DNA from: Pterois miles
Lineage: Eukaryota; Chordata; Actinopteri; Perciformes; Scorpaenidae
Length of the DNA stretch: 64,000 bases
Direction of reading: 5' to 3'
NCBI GenBank assembly: GCA_947000775.1
Contig: CAMQGK010000514.1
Location: 3,003,501-3,067,500 of the forward strand
How positions within the stretch are numbered: the stretch's first letter is position 1; every line of letters starts with the position of its first letter. A model generated the notes under the pieces. That model saw nothing but the letters and a program-made list of their open reading frames with translations. It ran no database searches and was not told the origin of the DNA. The position numbers and the translations under genes are program-made. Positions 39,346 through 51,000 of this stretch are shown piece after piece.

Positions 39346-41613
39346 TAAAAAAAAGAAACTATATACATTATATTAGTCATTTATTTCTTCAGCAGGAGTC
39401 AAAGAAAGTTTTGAGACAAACATACACATTATTGGTCATTTTTTATGGGATTTATTGACAAAATCAAGTTGTAGAATACGTCCAGCTTTAACCTTAAACT
39501 ACCTCAGGATAAGAGTATAAACGGCAAGTAATGATTATTTAATAACTGTTATTTTATGATTTAGTCTATAAAAGGTAGAATATAGTGAAAAACACCAATC
39601 ACAATATCTTCAAATGTCTCCTTTTGTTTGACAAACAAACCCAAAGGTAATCAGATTACAGTGTAAAGCAGCAACTCCTGACATTTGAATGTTGAAAAAT
39701 GCTTTACAAGATTAATTTCCAAAATTACTGTTTGATTTTCTGTTGATCGACCTATTAGCAGGGCTGGGTGTCTCTTAAAATGGTTCATACTAGTGTTGAT
39801 ATAATACCAGAGTTTGGTACCAAATAGATACTTTAATCAATAACTTACTTTAGCAAATGCAGATATTTTTATGGTCAATGAATTGGCTGATTATTTTCTT
39901 GGTAGTTTTGTCTATAAAATGTTAGAAAACAGTGAAAATCATAACTTGTAGGAGCTGCATGTCTGCATAATTCAAATTGTTTGTTATATTTGACCATCGG
40001 GGCTAAAACGATGCTGACCAATATTATATATATATCAACTAAACGTTTCTTCCCATTTAACTTAAAAAGCCAAAAGTTCCCAAATGTTAAATATTATCGA
40101 AACACAAGCAGCTGCACAAAAATAAAAACTGCTAAACTTAGATGTTTGGTTTAAATCTGGTCAGATTCATGATGTATTTGTGTATTTAATACTGGTTTTG
40201 AGGTTCAACCCCAGCCTTACTAAATACTCTGTTCATACTCTGTTTATTCAGAGATACTGAACATCAAAAATGCACAACACCCTCCCGTCGTTACTTAGTG
40301 TCTCTCAGTCTCAGTGTGCTTGGTACACACTTAGTACTCGGGCTATTTTCGTTGCTTTATTTTCTCTTTTTGTTTGATCTATAAAATGTCAGAAAATAGA
40401 GACCCACCCTTCTGGTGGACCACCACGGGACCTTATTTAAGAAAAAATATGTACAGTAGTCAACGGCGAGACACAAATAATCCCGTATGAATTGCGCCAT
40501 GAATCACACATATGATGTTTGTCGCTCATGGTCAACCCGGCGGCTACAGGCGATGCATTCATTAACGTCATGGTTCCCATGTAGCTGCCAGGTTTAAATC
40601 TGAAATATTGACAAATCCTCCTCCATCTCTTGGTCTGTCAACTGTCTCTCGTCAGTTTGTAGCATCTGTTGTCCAACTATCTATCGATAACATGCTGCTG
40701 AGGCGGCAAAATGAACTAAATGGGTTTTATTTCTGTTTAAAACGATGGTGGGAGCGGCGGGTGTGTAATGTAATAGGTGTTTGCCCAATCACCGTGTAAC
40801 ACCGACTACTGCGACAAGCCGAGCGTGGGCCAGTTTGTGTGGAGAACACAGCTAAGTTAGCTAGCTAGCTAGCATCGCTGAAAGATAAATGATATGACAG
40901 AGACTTTCTGGACTTGCAAAATTCAGTTTTAAATTGACAGACATTGTCTGTGATTCATGGATCAAATCAAACAGGCTCAAAGAGAGGGACTTGGCCCATT
41001 TATATGGAAAAAAATCCCAAATTAATGTATTAAAAGGTCTTGTTTTGTCTGACAAACAGCCCAAAACCCAAAGAAACTCAGTTTATCATCATTTAAGACA
41101 ATGAATAGCAGCAAATCCTCACAACTAAGGCGATTAATTGATTATTAAAGTACATATTTTTCCTGATAATTGACTAATTGTTTCAGCTATACTACCAACC
41201 ACTCACTGCCTATTTAAGCTTCAGTTTGAACGTTTTGTTAGTGAGGAGCGTTTCATATTTTACTTTGGTTATATCCTGGGCCACTTTGGATGCCCTCACC
41301 ACTCACTTTCTATCTGAATATTTAAAGTCTCAACTAACCACCGAAAGCTGATGAAATGTGATGTGAGGGTATGAAAATGTGGACGTACCTTACAGCTTGT
41401 GAAACAGCTTAATACTACCAGCAGTGCACATATTTAATGTGCAAATCTGCTTTTAACCAACATGTTTTTAGTGTGTCAAACGGACGGATGCGTCAGTACA
41501 AACATACAGACAACACACACATGTAGCTTTGGCACCCAGACAGCGAGGACTCATGGTAATGCATCGAGTTTAGTACGAACCTGGAAGAAAAGGCACCGCC
41601 AAATTACAATAAA
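39346..41613. other. Intergenic DNA with repeat fragments
   Basis: Contains diverged pieces of the dispersed repeat also seen at 33312 (near 39500-39740, 39880-39960, 41100-41190), a tetrameric AGCT tract near 40858-40874, and a moderately GC-rich stretch near 40490-40860. No reading frame has coding character. Confidence 0.45.
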
Positions 41614-41664
41614 ACGTATATGTGTGTGTGTGTATATATATCTATATATGCACACATATACTAT
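41614..41664. repeat. (GT)n/(TA)n microsatellite
   Basis: Alternating GT and TA dinucleotides with minor interruptions. Confidence 0.9.
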
Positions 41665-41849
41665 ATTCCAAATTGTATAAAACAGCATGAAATAATAATC
41701 ACAACAAAGAGGAATGGGGATGGAGATGAGACGTGTGAGCTGTGGCTCTACATATCACATAAAGTCACTCTCACTCCAGTCTTGTCCAATAAACTACGTT
41801 CCAGCCATAGATGATTCATCAATAAAAACAAACTAAAAAATCTCTACTT

Positions 41850-42016
41850 GTTTGGAGCAGGTCAGAACCGCGCTACCCATGAGCCTCCTCTTCTGTGGAG
41901 CTCTCCTGGGCGTTACCGCCACCTGTGGAACCCGACCAATGAGAAGGAGAGCTGGTGTGAGTGAGGGGGTGATGACATCACACCGAGGCAACCACACGTA
42001 CACAAGGACTTTAAAG
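41850..42016 (+). promoter_or_regulatory. Promoter-like segment before the putative plus-strand gene
   Basis: CpG-containing sequence with ACCAATGAG (CCAAT box), TGATGACATCAC (ATF/CRE-like) and a terminal AAGATGGCGG that overlaps the candidate ATG and matches a YY1-type core-promoter motif. Its position just before an exon-like frame supports a promoter. The start site is not determined. Confidence 0.45.
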
Positions 42017-42106
42017 ATGGCGGAGGGCGTAAAAAAAGAGAGGGAACGCGACAAGACGGCACGAGAGAGACGACGAAGCAGCAGCAGCAGCCAGGCTCCG
42101 ATACAA
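42017..42106 (+). CDS. Putative first coding exon of an unrecognised gene
   Basis: ATG at 42017 (AAGATGGCGG context) opens 30 codons, MAEGVKKERERD followed by a basic Arg-rich run, five serines and QAPIQ, ending exactly at a GTAAGA donor after CAA. A stop-free continuation into the intron exists but loses coding character. The product would start with a charged, probably cytosolic or nuclear, low-complexity segment. No family is recognised. It joins the next exon in phase 0. It could alternatively be a non-coding first exon. Confidence 0.45.
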
Positions 42107-42921
42107 GTAAGAAAACCTCATTCAAAACCTCATTGGCTTTTTTAACAATTCTACAAACTAAAAACACACTGTGTCTCAATTCGCATACTTCTATTAGTAC
42201 ACTTCCCTGTAGTACTCTGTGCACACTAGGGCGACGATACACCCATCTCCCAATTCGATATTTTCACCATACTTGGGCGACGATTCGAGACGTAACTTAT
42301 ATAACTAATATAATATAACTTTTTCTAACACTAGACCATGGGAAAAGTTGAATCATACACTTCTAGGGACTTTAGAAAATCTCTAAATTATACCAGTTAA
42401 AAGTGAGGTTCATCTTATCTTATAATCCAATCAATCTGATTTCCATAGATGGATTTTGCATATATGGATCTCTTTAACACCTTATTTTGAAAACTAGTCC
42501 CAGGTGTCTACTTCCTCTAACTCCTCCAAGGTGGTCTCTAGCTCTCCGTCAGCTCCGTTCTCTTTATCCATCCATGGTCAGCTCCATCGGGGCCGTCTGA
42601 ATGCATTTAACATAAATGTCAGTATATGGAGCTCTACAGTCGTAGCGTCGGCCCGTCGGACCACGGAGACGAGAGCGACGGCCGGCGGGACCGCACGTTA
42701 CCGCCGTACGATGACGTTTCCCGTCCGTGACGGAGTTAGCGTGCAGCTTTAGCTGTGATGTCTAGCTCTGCTTTTCCAAAGTGTTTCCCTCCTTTACTGG
42801 ATGTGTAGTGTTTACCAGGCTGGATTTAACATGGAGGGTGGAGGTCGGATCCACGCCCACCCTCCACCCTTTTCGGGAATACAGACTGAATTATCGACTT
42901 CCGACATGCAGCATGTCAATC

Positions 42922-43020
<99 letters not shown>

Positions 43021-43793
43021 TATTCAATTGGATCCGACAGCAGTATAGTGGTACTTAGTGAAAAAAATATTACTTAAATTTGTATAGTGTTGCATAGTAT
43101 ATCGATCCTAGAAAGGTACTGATAACCCGTTTTATTTGTACTGGTACTTGAAGAATACCTGTTTTAATATGATCCGTGCGTTGCGTCGTTGTGCAACATT
43201 TGTTCCATTTTAGAATAAAAATTATTATTATCAATAAAAAAGTATAAAGAAAAGTAGGAGTAAGACTAGAGATGAAATGTGTGCATGATCAAATAAAAAG
43301 TTAACTATCAGAAATCACAAACTCAAGTCTAGGGGATACTGTATACTATTTATTTTTTAATAAATACATTTTAAAATATTTTAAGTTCCATGTTCTGATC
43401 TATTATTCCGACATTCCCGATGTTTTTGATTTTTTGCCGTCGTTTCAGTATTGGCATAGAAATACTTTAGTATCGCGACAACGCTAATCACAACCGCTGA
43501 AGCAGGCCTCCCCCCCTTCCGCCACGTAGCAGAGATGGTGACCGCTGAGCTTCAGAAGCATCTAGCGTTTTGGGTACAACATCCTGGTACTTACATCAGG
43601 GTGTTAACGCGCTTATGGACTCAAAGTAGTGAGCGTAAAGTACAGAAGTACGCAAACTGAGACACAGCACCGGCCTTGAAGCAGAGCCTTTCTCAACAGT
43701 ATGTGGTGTGGCTGGCTTCATATGTTTACATGAGGATGGTAGCTTTTTAAATGATCCAATATCATAATATATATATAAATATTTTTTTTTTAG
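42107..43793 (+). other. Putative intron with CpG-rich patch and repeats
   Basis: Holds a CpG-dense patch at about 42620-42740 with many CG dinucleotides, a long (TA)n tract at 42925-43022, and a diverged dispersed repeat at about 43080-43500 (GGTACTGATAACCCG, TACTGGTACTTGAAG). No further exon is supported in it. Confidence 0.4.
42925..43022. repeat. (TA)n microsatellite
   Basis: About 46 TA dinucleotides. It makes spurious long frames on the plus strand. Confidence 0.98.
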
Positions 43794-43856
43794 AATGAAC
43801 TCCATTTCCCATCAGCCCTAGGACTGCCAGGACTCAGTCATGACTCGACAGAAGAG
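43794..43856 (+). CDS. Putative second coding exon of the same unrecognised gene
   Basis: A polypyrimidine stretch ending TTTTTTTTTTAG precedes a 63-base segment (21 codons), NELHFPSALGLPGLSHDST plus two glutamates, ending at GAG before GTGAGT. Length is a multiple of three, both splice sites are close to consensus and the phase matches the preceding exon. The residues resemble a short linear region rather than a known domain. Confidence 0.45.
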
Positions 43857-44228
43857 GTGAGTACATGAGTGGTGGCGGTCAGCTCACAACCATCATGGTA
43901 ACATTTAATAATACCCATCATACATTGATAGTTGTATTATAGTAATATTTATAGTTTTAATATTACTATAGTAATGCTGTAATTAATTTTAATAGTTTAT
44001 CGTTGCACACACATTTTATATACTACATACAGTATGAGTGTTTAATGATTACATAGATATATGTAAGACTTTCTTAATACTTAAAGTTGCAGCTGATCAT
44101 TATAATAGTACTTTTTGAAGCATCTATAAACATTATTTAGACAAATTGTTACTACTTTGTCAATAGTATAATCAGTTTACAGTCTGTCAATTTATTAAAA
44201 GTTACTAATTATTAACAAATACTTATAC

Positions 44229-44325
44229 ATATATGTATGTGTATATATATGTATATATGTATGTGTATGTATATATATGTATATACATATATATATATGT
44301 GTATATATGTGTGTGTGTGTGTGCA
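44229..44325. repeat. Compound (TA)n/(TG)n microsatellite
   Basis: Interrupted TATG/TA/TG dinucleotide tract. Confidence 0.9.
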
Positions 44326-44579
44326 ACAATAAGCTGATAGTTTACTAATGTAATCAGAATCTTAATTATTGTCTCTTATCAGCTATGATACAATATATAA
44401 TTTATAAAGTATTTCATATTATACAAACTAATGATAAACTAACTGAAATTATAGCATCAAGTATCATTTAACCATAAAATAACCATTAACTATGTTTAAT
44501 CAATTGACCATTTATAAATGATGGTTATTATAAAGTGCTACCAATATCATTAAAATACAGATTTTATTTACATTTTCAG

Positions 44580-44792
44580 CTGATGGTGCTTCTGTCAGAG
44601 GCTGCTCCGTCACTTCTGTGCCATGTTGTCACCGTCGTCTTTATTTTTATTATTATTATTATTATGCTTGAGGTGATGTTAACACATCCTCAGACAGACG
44701 TATTGGAGGTCTTCTTCTGTAATATGTGGTATTTCTGGTCAGCAGTTCGGTGTGGTCAGTTCTGTTTTGAGAGGGAACTAATACATCAATAA
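44580..44792 (+). CDS. Possible terminal exon of the unrecognised gene
   Basis: The acceptor CATTTTCAG before 44580 opens a frame in the phase required by the previous exon. It encodes 70 residues to TAA at 44790, beginning LMVLLSEAAPSLLCH and running into a hydrophobic stretch rich in Ile (partly an ATT triplet tract). The full prediction would be 121 residues with one membrane segment. The triplet tract weakens the case: the membrane segment may be a repeat artefact and the true third exon may lie elsewhere. Confidence 0.3.
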   Translation: MMVLLSEAAPSLLCHVVTVVFIFIIIIIMLEVMLTHPQTDVLEVFFCNMWYFWSAVRCGQFCFERELIHQ

Positions 44793-44869
44793 CCTTATGA
44801 CTGCTTCCTGGTTCCTTCATCACCATGAACGCACTGTAGTTTTAAACTCAGTTTTAATCCCACGAACAC

Positions 44870-45640
44870 CGTCCTGCTGCCACAAATACTCACGAGAGAA
44901 CCACTTGTGGATTAATCCGCCACTGAAAATAGTCCCCCACAAATAGCACTATTTCCTCTTGTTTCAGTAATAATGATATAATTAAAGGTACAGTGTGTAG
45001 GATTTGGTCCAAGCGTGTCGGAGAGCGACAGCAGCCTTCAGGTGACGTAAAAGACACGTGACTCTGTCCAGAGTTTAGTTTGTCTGTTCTGGGCTACTGT
45101 AGAAACATGGCAGACTCCCTGAAGAGGATCTGCTCACTGTGTAGACATGAAGGACTCACTCCAAGCTAACGAAAACACAGATGAATATTATATCCCATTT
45201 CTGTGAATAGATCCTGTGAAATGCTACTCACTGACCGGACCTTTGTGTTATTTTGAATGAGATAATTAATGTACTGTAAAATACAATGGTGTTTTTAATA
45301 GATTATTTGCACAGTTAAAGATTAGAGAGAGATAAGATAAGAGATAAGAAGCCCTTTAAGTTAATCTAATAACATCCAGCCATGCCTGAAAGACCAGTGC
45401 GTAGTGTTTATGGGGATCTTTTAGCAGAAATGGAATATAATAATGTATAATCAGCTCTAATTAAGAAGTGTGTTTTCGTTAGCTTAGAACGAGTCCTCCA
45501 GGTCTTCATAGGGAGCAGGTCCTCTTCAGAGTCCTCCATGTCTCTACGGAGAGACTTTCACGTTTTTTCATCAGCTGCTGTAGTTCTCCGACACACAGGA
45601 GAAGTTTCAGTTCTAGATCCTACATACTAAATATTATTAA
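44870..45640. repeat. Dispersed repeats including an inverted pair
   Basis: 44870-44965 is another copy of the TGTGGATTAATCCGCC repeat. 44985-45240 begins AAAGGTACAGTGTGTAGGAT and contains CGGAGAGCGACAGCAG, GAAGGACTCACTCCAAGC and TAACGAAAACACAGATGAAT. 45420-45635 carries the same features reversed: ATTAAGAAGTGTGTTTTCGT, TTAGAACGAGTCCTCCAGG, CTGTAGTTCTCCGACACAC, ATCCTACATACT. The two copies face each other across about 200 bp. The start is a common teleost interspersed repeat. Another copy of that start is at 48835. Confidence 0.6.
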
Positions 45641-45644
45641 AAAT

Positions 45645-45830
45645 AAATGTAGACATTAACTGATAGTTCTTTTAATTTACTTCTTTATTTCTTTATTAAT
45701 TCCCTTATTTAGTATTCTGTGTAATGTCCCCTTTTTATCTATTTTTGCACTTATTTTTATGCATTTCTGCACCATTTTCCCTTTTATTTCAACCTTTATT
45801 TCTATATTCTTTTCTTTATACATTGCTTTT
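45645..45830 (+). repeat. AT-rich dispersed repeat, forward copy
   Basis: AAATGTAGACATTAACTGAT, AATTTACTTCTTTATTTC and TTAATTCCCTTATTTAG match a family also found at 49920-50130, 50210-50290, 53815-53960, 54045-54180 and, reversed, at 46990-47250 and 54180-54480. It forms the left flank of the ACGT-rich array. Confidence 0.6.
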
Positions 45831-45843
45831 TACAAAGCAGTTG

Positions 45844-46800
45844 ATCTATACATGTGGGTGTGTATACACACATGTACGTAGAACACGTACGCACACATAC
45901 GTCAGCGCATGTACGTACACATATGTATGTACGTACGCACATGTACGTACGCACGTACGCGTACGTACGTCAGCGCATGTACGTACGTACGCGCACGTGC
46001 ATGTACAAACATACGCGCACGTGCGTACGTCAGCGCATGTACGTACGCGCACGTGCGTACGTCAGCGCATGTACGTACGCGCACGTGCATGTACAAACAT
46101 ACGCGCACGTGCGTACGTCAGCGCATGTACGTACGCGCACGTGCATGTACAAACATACGCGCACGTGCGTACGTCCGCGCATGTACGTACGGGCACGTGC
46201 ATGTACAAACATACGCGCATGTACGTACGGGCACGTGCATGTACAAACATACGCGCACGTACGTACGTCCGCGCATGTACGTACGGGCACGTGCATGTAC
46301 AAACATACGCGTACGTACGTACGTCAGCGCACGTACATGTACAAACATACGCGTACGTACGTACGTCAGCGCACGTACATGTACAAACATACGCGTACGT
46401 ACGTACGTCAGCGCACGTACATGTACAAACATACGCGTACGTACGTACATGCGTACGTACGTCAGCGCATGTACGTACGCGCACATGCATGTACAAACAT
46501 ACACGTACGTGCGTACGTACGTCAGCGCATGTACGTACGCGCACATGCATGTACAAACATACACGTACGTGCGTACGTACGTCAGCGCATGTACGTACGC
46601 GCACATGCATGTACAAACATACGCGTACGTACGTCAGCGCACGTACATGTACGTACATACATGCGCTGACGTACGTACGCGCACATGCATGTACAAACAT
46701 ACGCGCACGTACGTACGCGCACATGCATGTACAAACATACACGTACGTACGTACGCGCACATGCATGTACAAACATACGTGTATGTACGTGCACGTACGC
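45844..46800. repeat. ACGT-rich alternating purine/pyrimidine minisatellite
   Basis: About 0.95 kb built from GTACGTACG, GCGCACGTGCATGTAC and AAACATACGCG. GTGCATGTAC recurs at 46085, 46141 and 46197 (56-bp period). From 46301 the period is 42 bp (AAACATACGCG at 46301, 46343, 46385, 46427). From 46495 it is 60 bp (46495, 46555, 46615). Nearly every step alternates purine and pyrimidine, a sequence type that favours Z-DNA, and many sub-blocks are palindromic. It is open in several frames on both strands (up to 404 codons on the plus strand) because the unit lacks stop codons. That is not evidence of a gene. Confidence 0.95.
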
Positions 46801-46852
46801 ACATACATACATCATACACATATAGACATAATATATAAATATACACACACAC

Positions 46853-46883
<31 letters not shown>

Positions 46884-46989
46884 TATACATATGTACACAT
46901 ATTTTCTATTATATTTTTTTTTTTTTTTTTTTTTTTAATTTTTTTTTTTATATATATATACATGCATATAGTATATATATATACTATAG
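46801..46989. repeat. (CA)n/(TA)n and poly-T low-complexity tail
   Basis: ACATACATAC and TATATA tracts, then a poly-T run at about 46913-46949 interrupted by AA. Confidence 0.85.
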
Positions 46990-47250
46990 TGAACATATGT
47001 ACACACACTCGAATAGAGAAAATAAATGAGAAAGCCCTCTCATTTGCATAATGAGGCAGAAATGCAGAAAGAAAAGGAAAGAGAAATTTTGAGGAAATGA
47101 GTGAAATGCAAAGGGACAATCACACATAAATATAAAATAAATATAAATAAGTGCAATAATAAATCAAAAATATAAGCAAATTAAAACAAATACAAATTTG
47201 TCATTTTATCGATTAATTAACAGCTGCATTTATTTTAAATATTATTTTTT
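46990..47250 (-). repeat. AT-rich dispersed repeat, inverted copy
   Basis: Reverse complement shows AAATGCAGCTGTTAATTAAT, TTGTTTTAATTTGC and TTATTATTGCACTTATTT, the same family as 45645-45830 in the opposite orientation, so the ACGT array sits between inverted copies. TTTATT at 47229-47234 is AATAAA on the minus strand and could serve as a polyadenylation signal for the gene at 47862. Confidence 0.55.
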
Positions 47251-47861
47251 GCTACATTTAATGAGTATTTAATTTGGCAGTTTCCGTCCTCCATATCATC
47301 TTAGCCCCCAGAGCCTCCAATATGGACGCCAGAGGACCCATTTCATCAGTTAACTCTAATATTATCTATATGAACAGATAATCCTGACAAAGTTTACAGT
47401 TATATGTCTACATACCCAGCAGAGAGACGTGAGATGATTTCAGGGAGAAGCAGAGACTAAGGATGAGACAGGATGAATAACACTGAGGTTACTAAGCCTC
47501 ACAGACACAGATGGGAGTTAGTCCGGTGAAATAAAACTGCATCCAGTGGGAGGTCAAGGGTTAAACCCGTCCTGTTAGACTTTCAAGGGGAGACTAAGAG
47601 TGTCTGAGTGTGCTGTCATGCCATTTCATTTACCTCATGCAAAAAAAAAAAGCACTAACAGTAGTTCTCAATGGTATCAAAGAATGAAAAGTTTACAGGG
47701 AACTCTGGACGGGTCAGAGGAAAGAGGAGGAGACATGGAGGCACGCAAGGAGGGAAAAGAAAAGAGAGAGAAATTATTTTAGTTCAGCTGAAAGCAAACA
47801 GGACAGTGCAGTAAGAAAAGTACCAGGACGTTTGTATTCAAAGCGTGATTAATCAGTGGGG
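47251..47861 (-). other. Candidate 3' untranslated region of cnnm3
   Basis: Mostly unique DNA directly downstream of the likely stop codon. No further coding exon is clear. If the donor at 47909 is used, the 3' end lies elsewhere. Confidence 0.3.
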
Positions 47862-48038
47862 TTAGTCGGCCGACCCCGGAGGTCGGACAGCGTTTAGGGG
47901 AGGCTTACCTTGTTGTGTGGTGTTTCTGTCGTTGAGCAGCTTGGTCTGACTGTTGGGGAGGATCTTAATCTCCGGAGGATCTGGACTCTGACCGACCCGC
48001 GACGCCATGAGAGCGTTCAGATACTGGAGACGTGTCAC
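47862..48038 (-). CDS. cnnm3: cnnm3 exon 10, likely last (residues 694-751)
   Basis: VTRLQYLNALMASRVGQSPD, PPEIKILPNSQTKLLNDRNT, then TQQGKPPLNAVRPPGSAD and TAA at 47864-47862. The first part is conserved with CNNM3. A good donor (CAAG before GTAAGC) sits at 47909-47907, so the last 15 codons may be intron and a further exon may exist to the left. I favour read-through because the tail length is close to that of human CNNM3. Confidence 0.8.
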   Translation of the reverse strand: MTRLQYLNALMASRVGQSPDPPEIKILPNSQTKLLNDRNTTQQGKPPLNAVRPPGSAD

Positions 48039-51000
48039 CTGCAAAACAAGAGGTTTGAATTACTGTTTCCTCAGAGTGAAAAACTAAAGGCTCCGCACAC
48101 CGTGTGATATTACATGTCAGACTGTACAATATCAGTTGTGAACGTAAATAGAAAAATAATTAAAAGAATAATTCCCATGTTTTAAAAACCAAAGCACTGA
48201 CACTGTTTTTGCTCTTTTTTAATAAATGTATTAAAAAGAAAAAACGCGTCGGACATCTTTGTTTAAGCTGCTGCCTGTGTTTTCTTTTGCTCTTTGCTAA
48301 TAAAAAAAAAAGAGTGAGGTGGGATAAAATATATAAGAGATTTGTTTGCATCAGAGCTCAACAAATCTGGGTATTAAACATATCTGGGTAATCAATTTCT
48401 TTCCAATAAAAGTACTGCTGTGTCAGTAAAATATTCCCTGTTATCTATCTGATGTTTCTGGATTAATATCTCTGCTGCATTAATGTGTCTGTTTAACTCC
48501 TTTATATCCTGTTGACTAGTTTAATCTGCAGCAATGCATCATGGTCTATAAGATCATTTAACTCCTTTATTTCCTGTTGACTAGTTTAATCTGCAGCAAT
48601 GCATCATGGTCTATCAGATCATTTAACTCCTTTATATCCTGTTGACTAGTTTAATCTGCAGCAATGCATCATGGTCTATAAGATCATTTAACTCCTTTAT
48701 TTCCTGTTGACTAGTTTAATCTGCAGCAATGCATCATGGTCTATCAGATCATTTAACTCCTTTATTTCCTGTTGACTAGTTTAATCTGCAGCAATGCATC
48801 GTGGTCTATAAACTCTATAGAGTTTATTTAGCTTAAAAGGTACACTGTGTAGGATTCGGTGTCATCTAGTGGTGTGGTTGCAGATTGCAGCCGAGTACCC
48901 TTCTGTTCGCTCCTCTCTTTCCAAGACTGAGGTAACGTGAGCCGCTGAGTGCAACACCACGCCGTTCACCTTGCTCAGAGTCATCCTCACCTCAACAACA
49001 CTACTTTAGGAGTAACGTAAGTCAGACGGCGGCTGGCGGTACAGCGGTTTAGGACTCAGCGGCTCACGTTACAGCGGTTACACAAGCGCGTCGGAGAACT
49101 ACGGCAGCTTTCACGTACCGTAAAACGATGAGGAAGATTTTCTCTACACATAAAGGAACATTTCATCCTTCAGTTTATCACAAACATTCAACATCAGCAC
49201 ATCTGGAGATACCCGGTTTTACCTGGACAGGAAGTAACTAAAACTGTCAGATAAAAGTAGTGGAGTAAAAAGTACCACATCTATCCCTGAGTTGTAGTGG
49301 AGTAGAGCAGGAAATAGAAACTTACCCGTATGAGCTGCAGGTCGGTGAGCGCCCGGACGGTGTAGTCGGGACAGTAGCTGGACGGACTCGTAGCGTCTGC
49401 TGACTCGAAGGGATCCCTGGGAGAGTGACGCTGAGTCGACACTGGAGACTGATGCACTGCACAAAGATAGATTTTTTAATAATCAAGTAAGTCATCGATC
49501 ACAGAAAAACACAAAGCATTTTTTGCCTTCCTATTTCTGTGATAGTTGATTGAATATTTTTGGGTTTGGACTGTTTTGGTTTTTTTACTGCTTTGTGTCA
49601 TTTTATCGACAAAATGATCACTCAATAATGGACATAATCATTCGTTGCAGCTCTAGCGGAGATACAGGAGACTCTTCTCACTCAAATCATAATCAGAATG
49701 GATTGCCAAATACTTTCTCCACATACAAGGAATTTTCCTTAGTATTTTAGTGCAAAACTCGGATAACGGAACCTAAAACGTAAATAAAAAATAAGTCATT
49801 AAATGTAGAAGAAATTATATTAGAAATAAATGTTTAAAATAAATATGAAATAAGTGTGAAAGTAAATTAATAAAAAAATGCAACAATAAATGGATTTAAA
49901 AATAATTAGAAAATAAATAATGTCATTAAATGTAAAACCAAATGTAGCCATTAATTAACTGATAACATGTGACAAATTAAAATTTCTGTTTTAATTTGCT
50001 TCTTTATTTATCATTAAATTAAAGCATTAAATCCATTATTTATTTACTATTCTATAATAAATTATTCTTCCCTTTTATTTAATTTAAAATAATATAAAAT
50101 AAATAAAAAATAAACAAAATTAAATGAATATTAACAATAAATACATAAAGAAATAAGTGAAAATTAAACTGAAGAAAAAATAAATTACATGTAGCAAAAA
50201 TAATATTAAAAATAAATGTAGCCATTAAGTAACTGATAAAACGTGACAGAAATTGATACTGCTGTTTTAATTTTTATTATTATTTGTAATTGTAAAAAAT
50301 GTAAGAATTTTAACCATAATATACAGTTATAGTAAGAAATGTGTAAAAACGATGTTTTTAAAATTAAAAAACATGTACAGTTTTTTTTTAAAAAGTATAT
50401 GTGCAATAAAGATTAGTGATGATGTCAAGTGTCAAGTCTAGTAATCAAATAAAAAAAGTTCATTATTAAACTAACTATTAACACCTGCCACTAGTTGCTC
50501 TAATTAATAAAACTACTGATAATTAAATCATACAGACAACTTTTTGTGTAGATGTTGAATTTTGTCTAAAATCATGAGGAATCAGAAAGAAATCAGGAAA
50601 TGTAGAGTCTGTTTTTTGGGTGGTTTGTTCCTTTAAATGTGTGATCTCACCTGAAGATGGGAGCGTTAGCGCCGACACGCCGTAGTACGTAAACGCTCCG
50701 TTCTCAAACTTCAGCCCCTCTTTACCGATCTCCACCTCCACTCGTCCCTGAGCACAAACACACAAGAAGACTGAAGATGTTAATGTCAAAATATTTCATG
50801 TGTTTTCTATTAAATAAAGGAAACTGTGAACTGCCAAAAGTTCCCCTAAAACTGTCCACAAGCAGGTACTTCTTATCTAGCAGGCTTAATATCTGGACCT
50901 GTCTGGAAGCTACAGCCAATGAGAGCGTGAGACATGAACTGAGGGGAACCTGGTGGAGGGGTCGCCTGTAACAACAGGAACATACTGTATGTGCTGCATT

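Larger units (their letters stand above)
48039..49325 (-). other. cnnm3 intron 9
   Basis: 1287 bp. Contains the 65-bp tandem repeat (48494-48818) and a dispersed element (48835-49130). The rest is unremarkable. Confidence 0.85.

Noticed and set aside
42504..42752. 82-codon frame in a CpG-rich patch
   Set aside because: No start context, splice pattern or recognisable motif. The frame is likely open because of high GC.
45724..46938. 404-codon plus-strand frame rich in Tyr, Val, Arg, His, Thr
   Set aside because: Produced by the ACGT-rich minisatellite, which is open in several frames on both strands. The flanks are AT-rich repeat and (TA)n.
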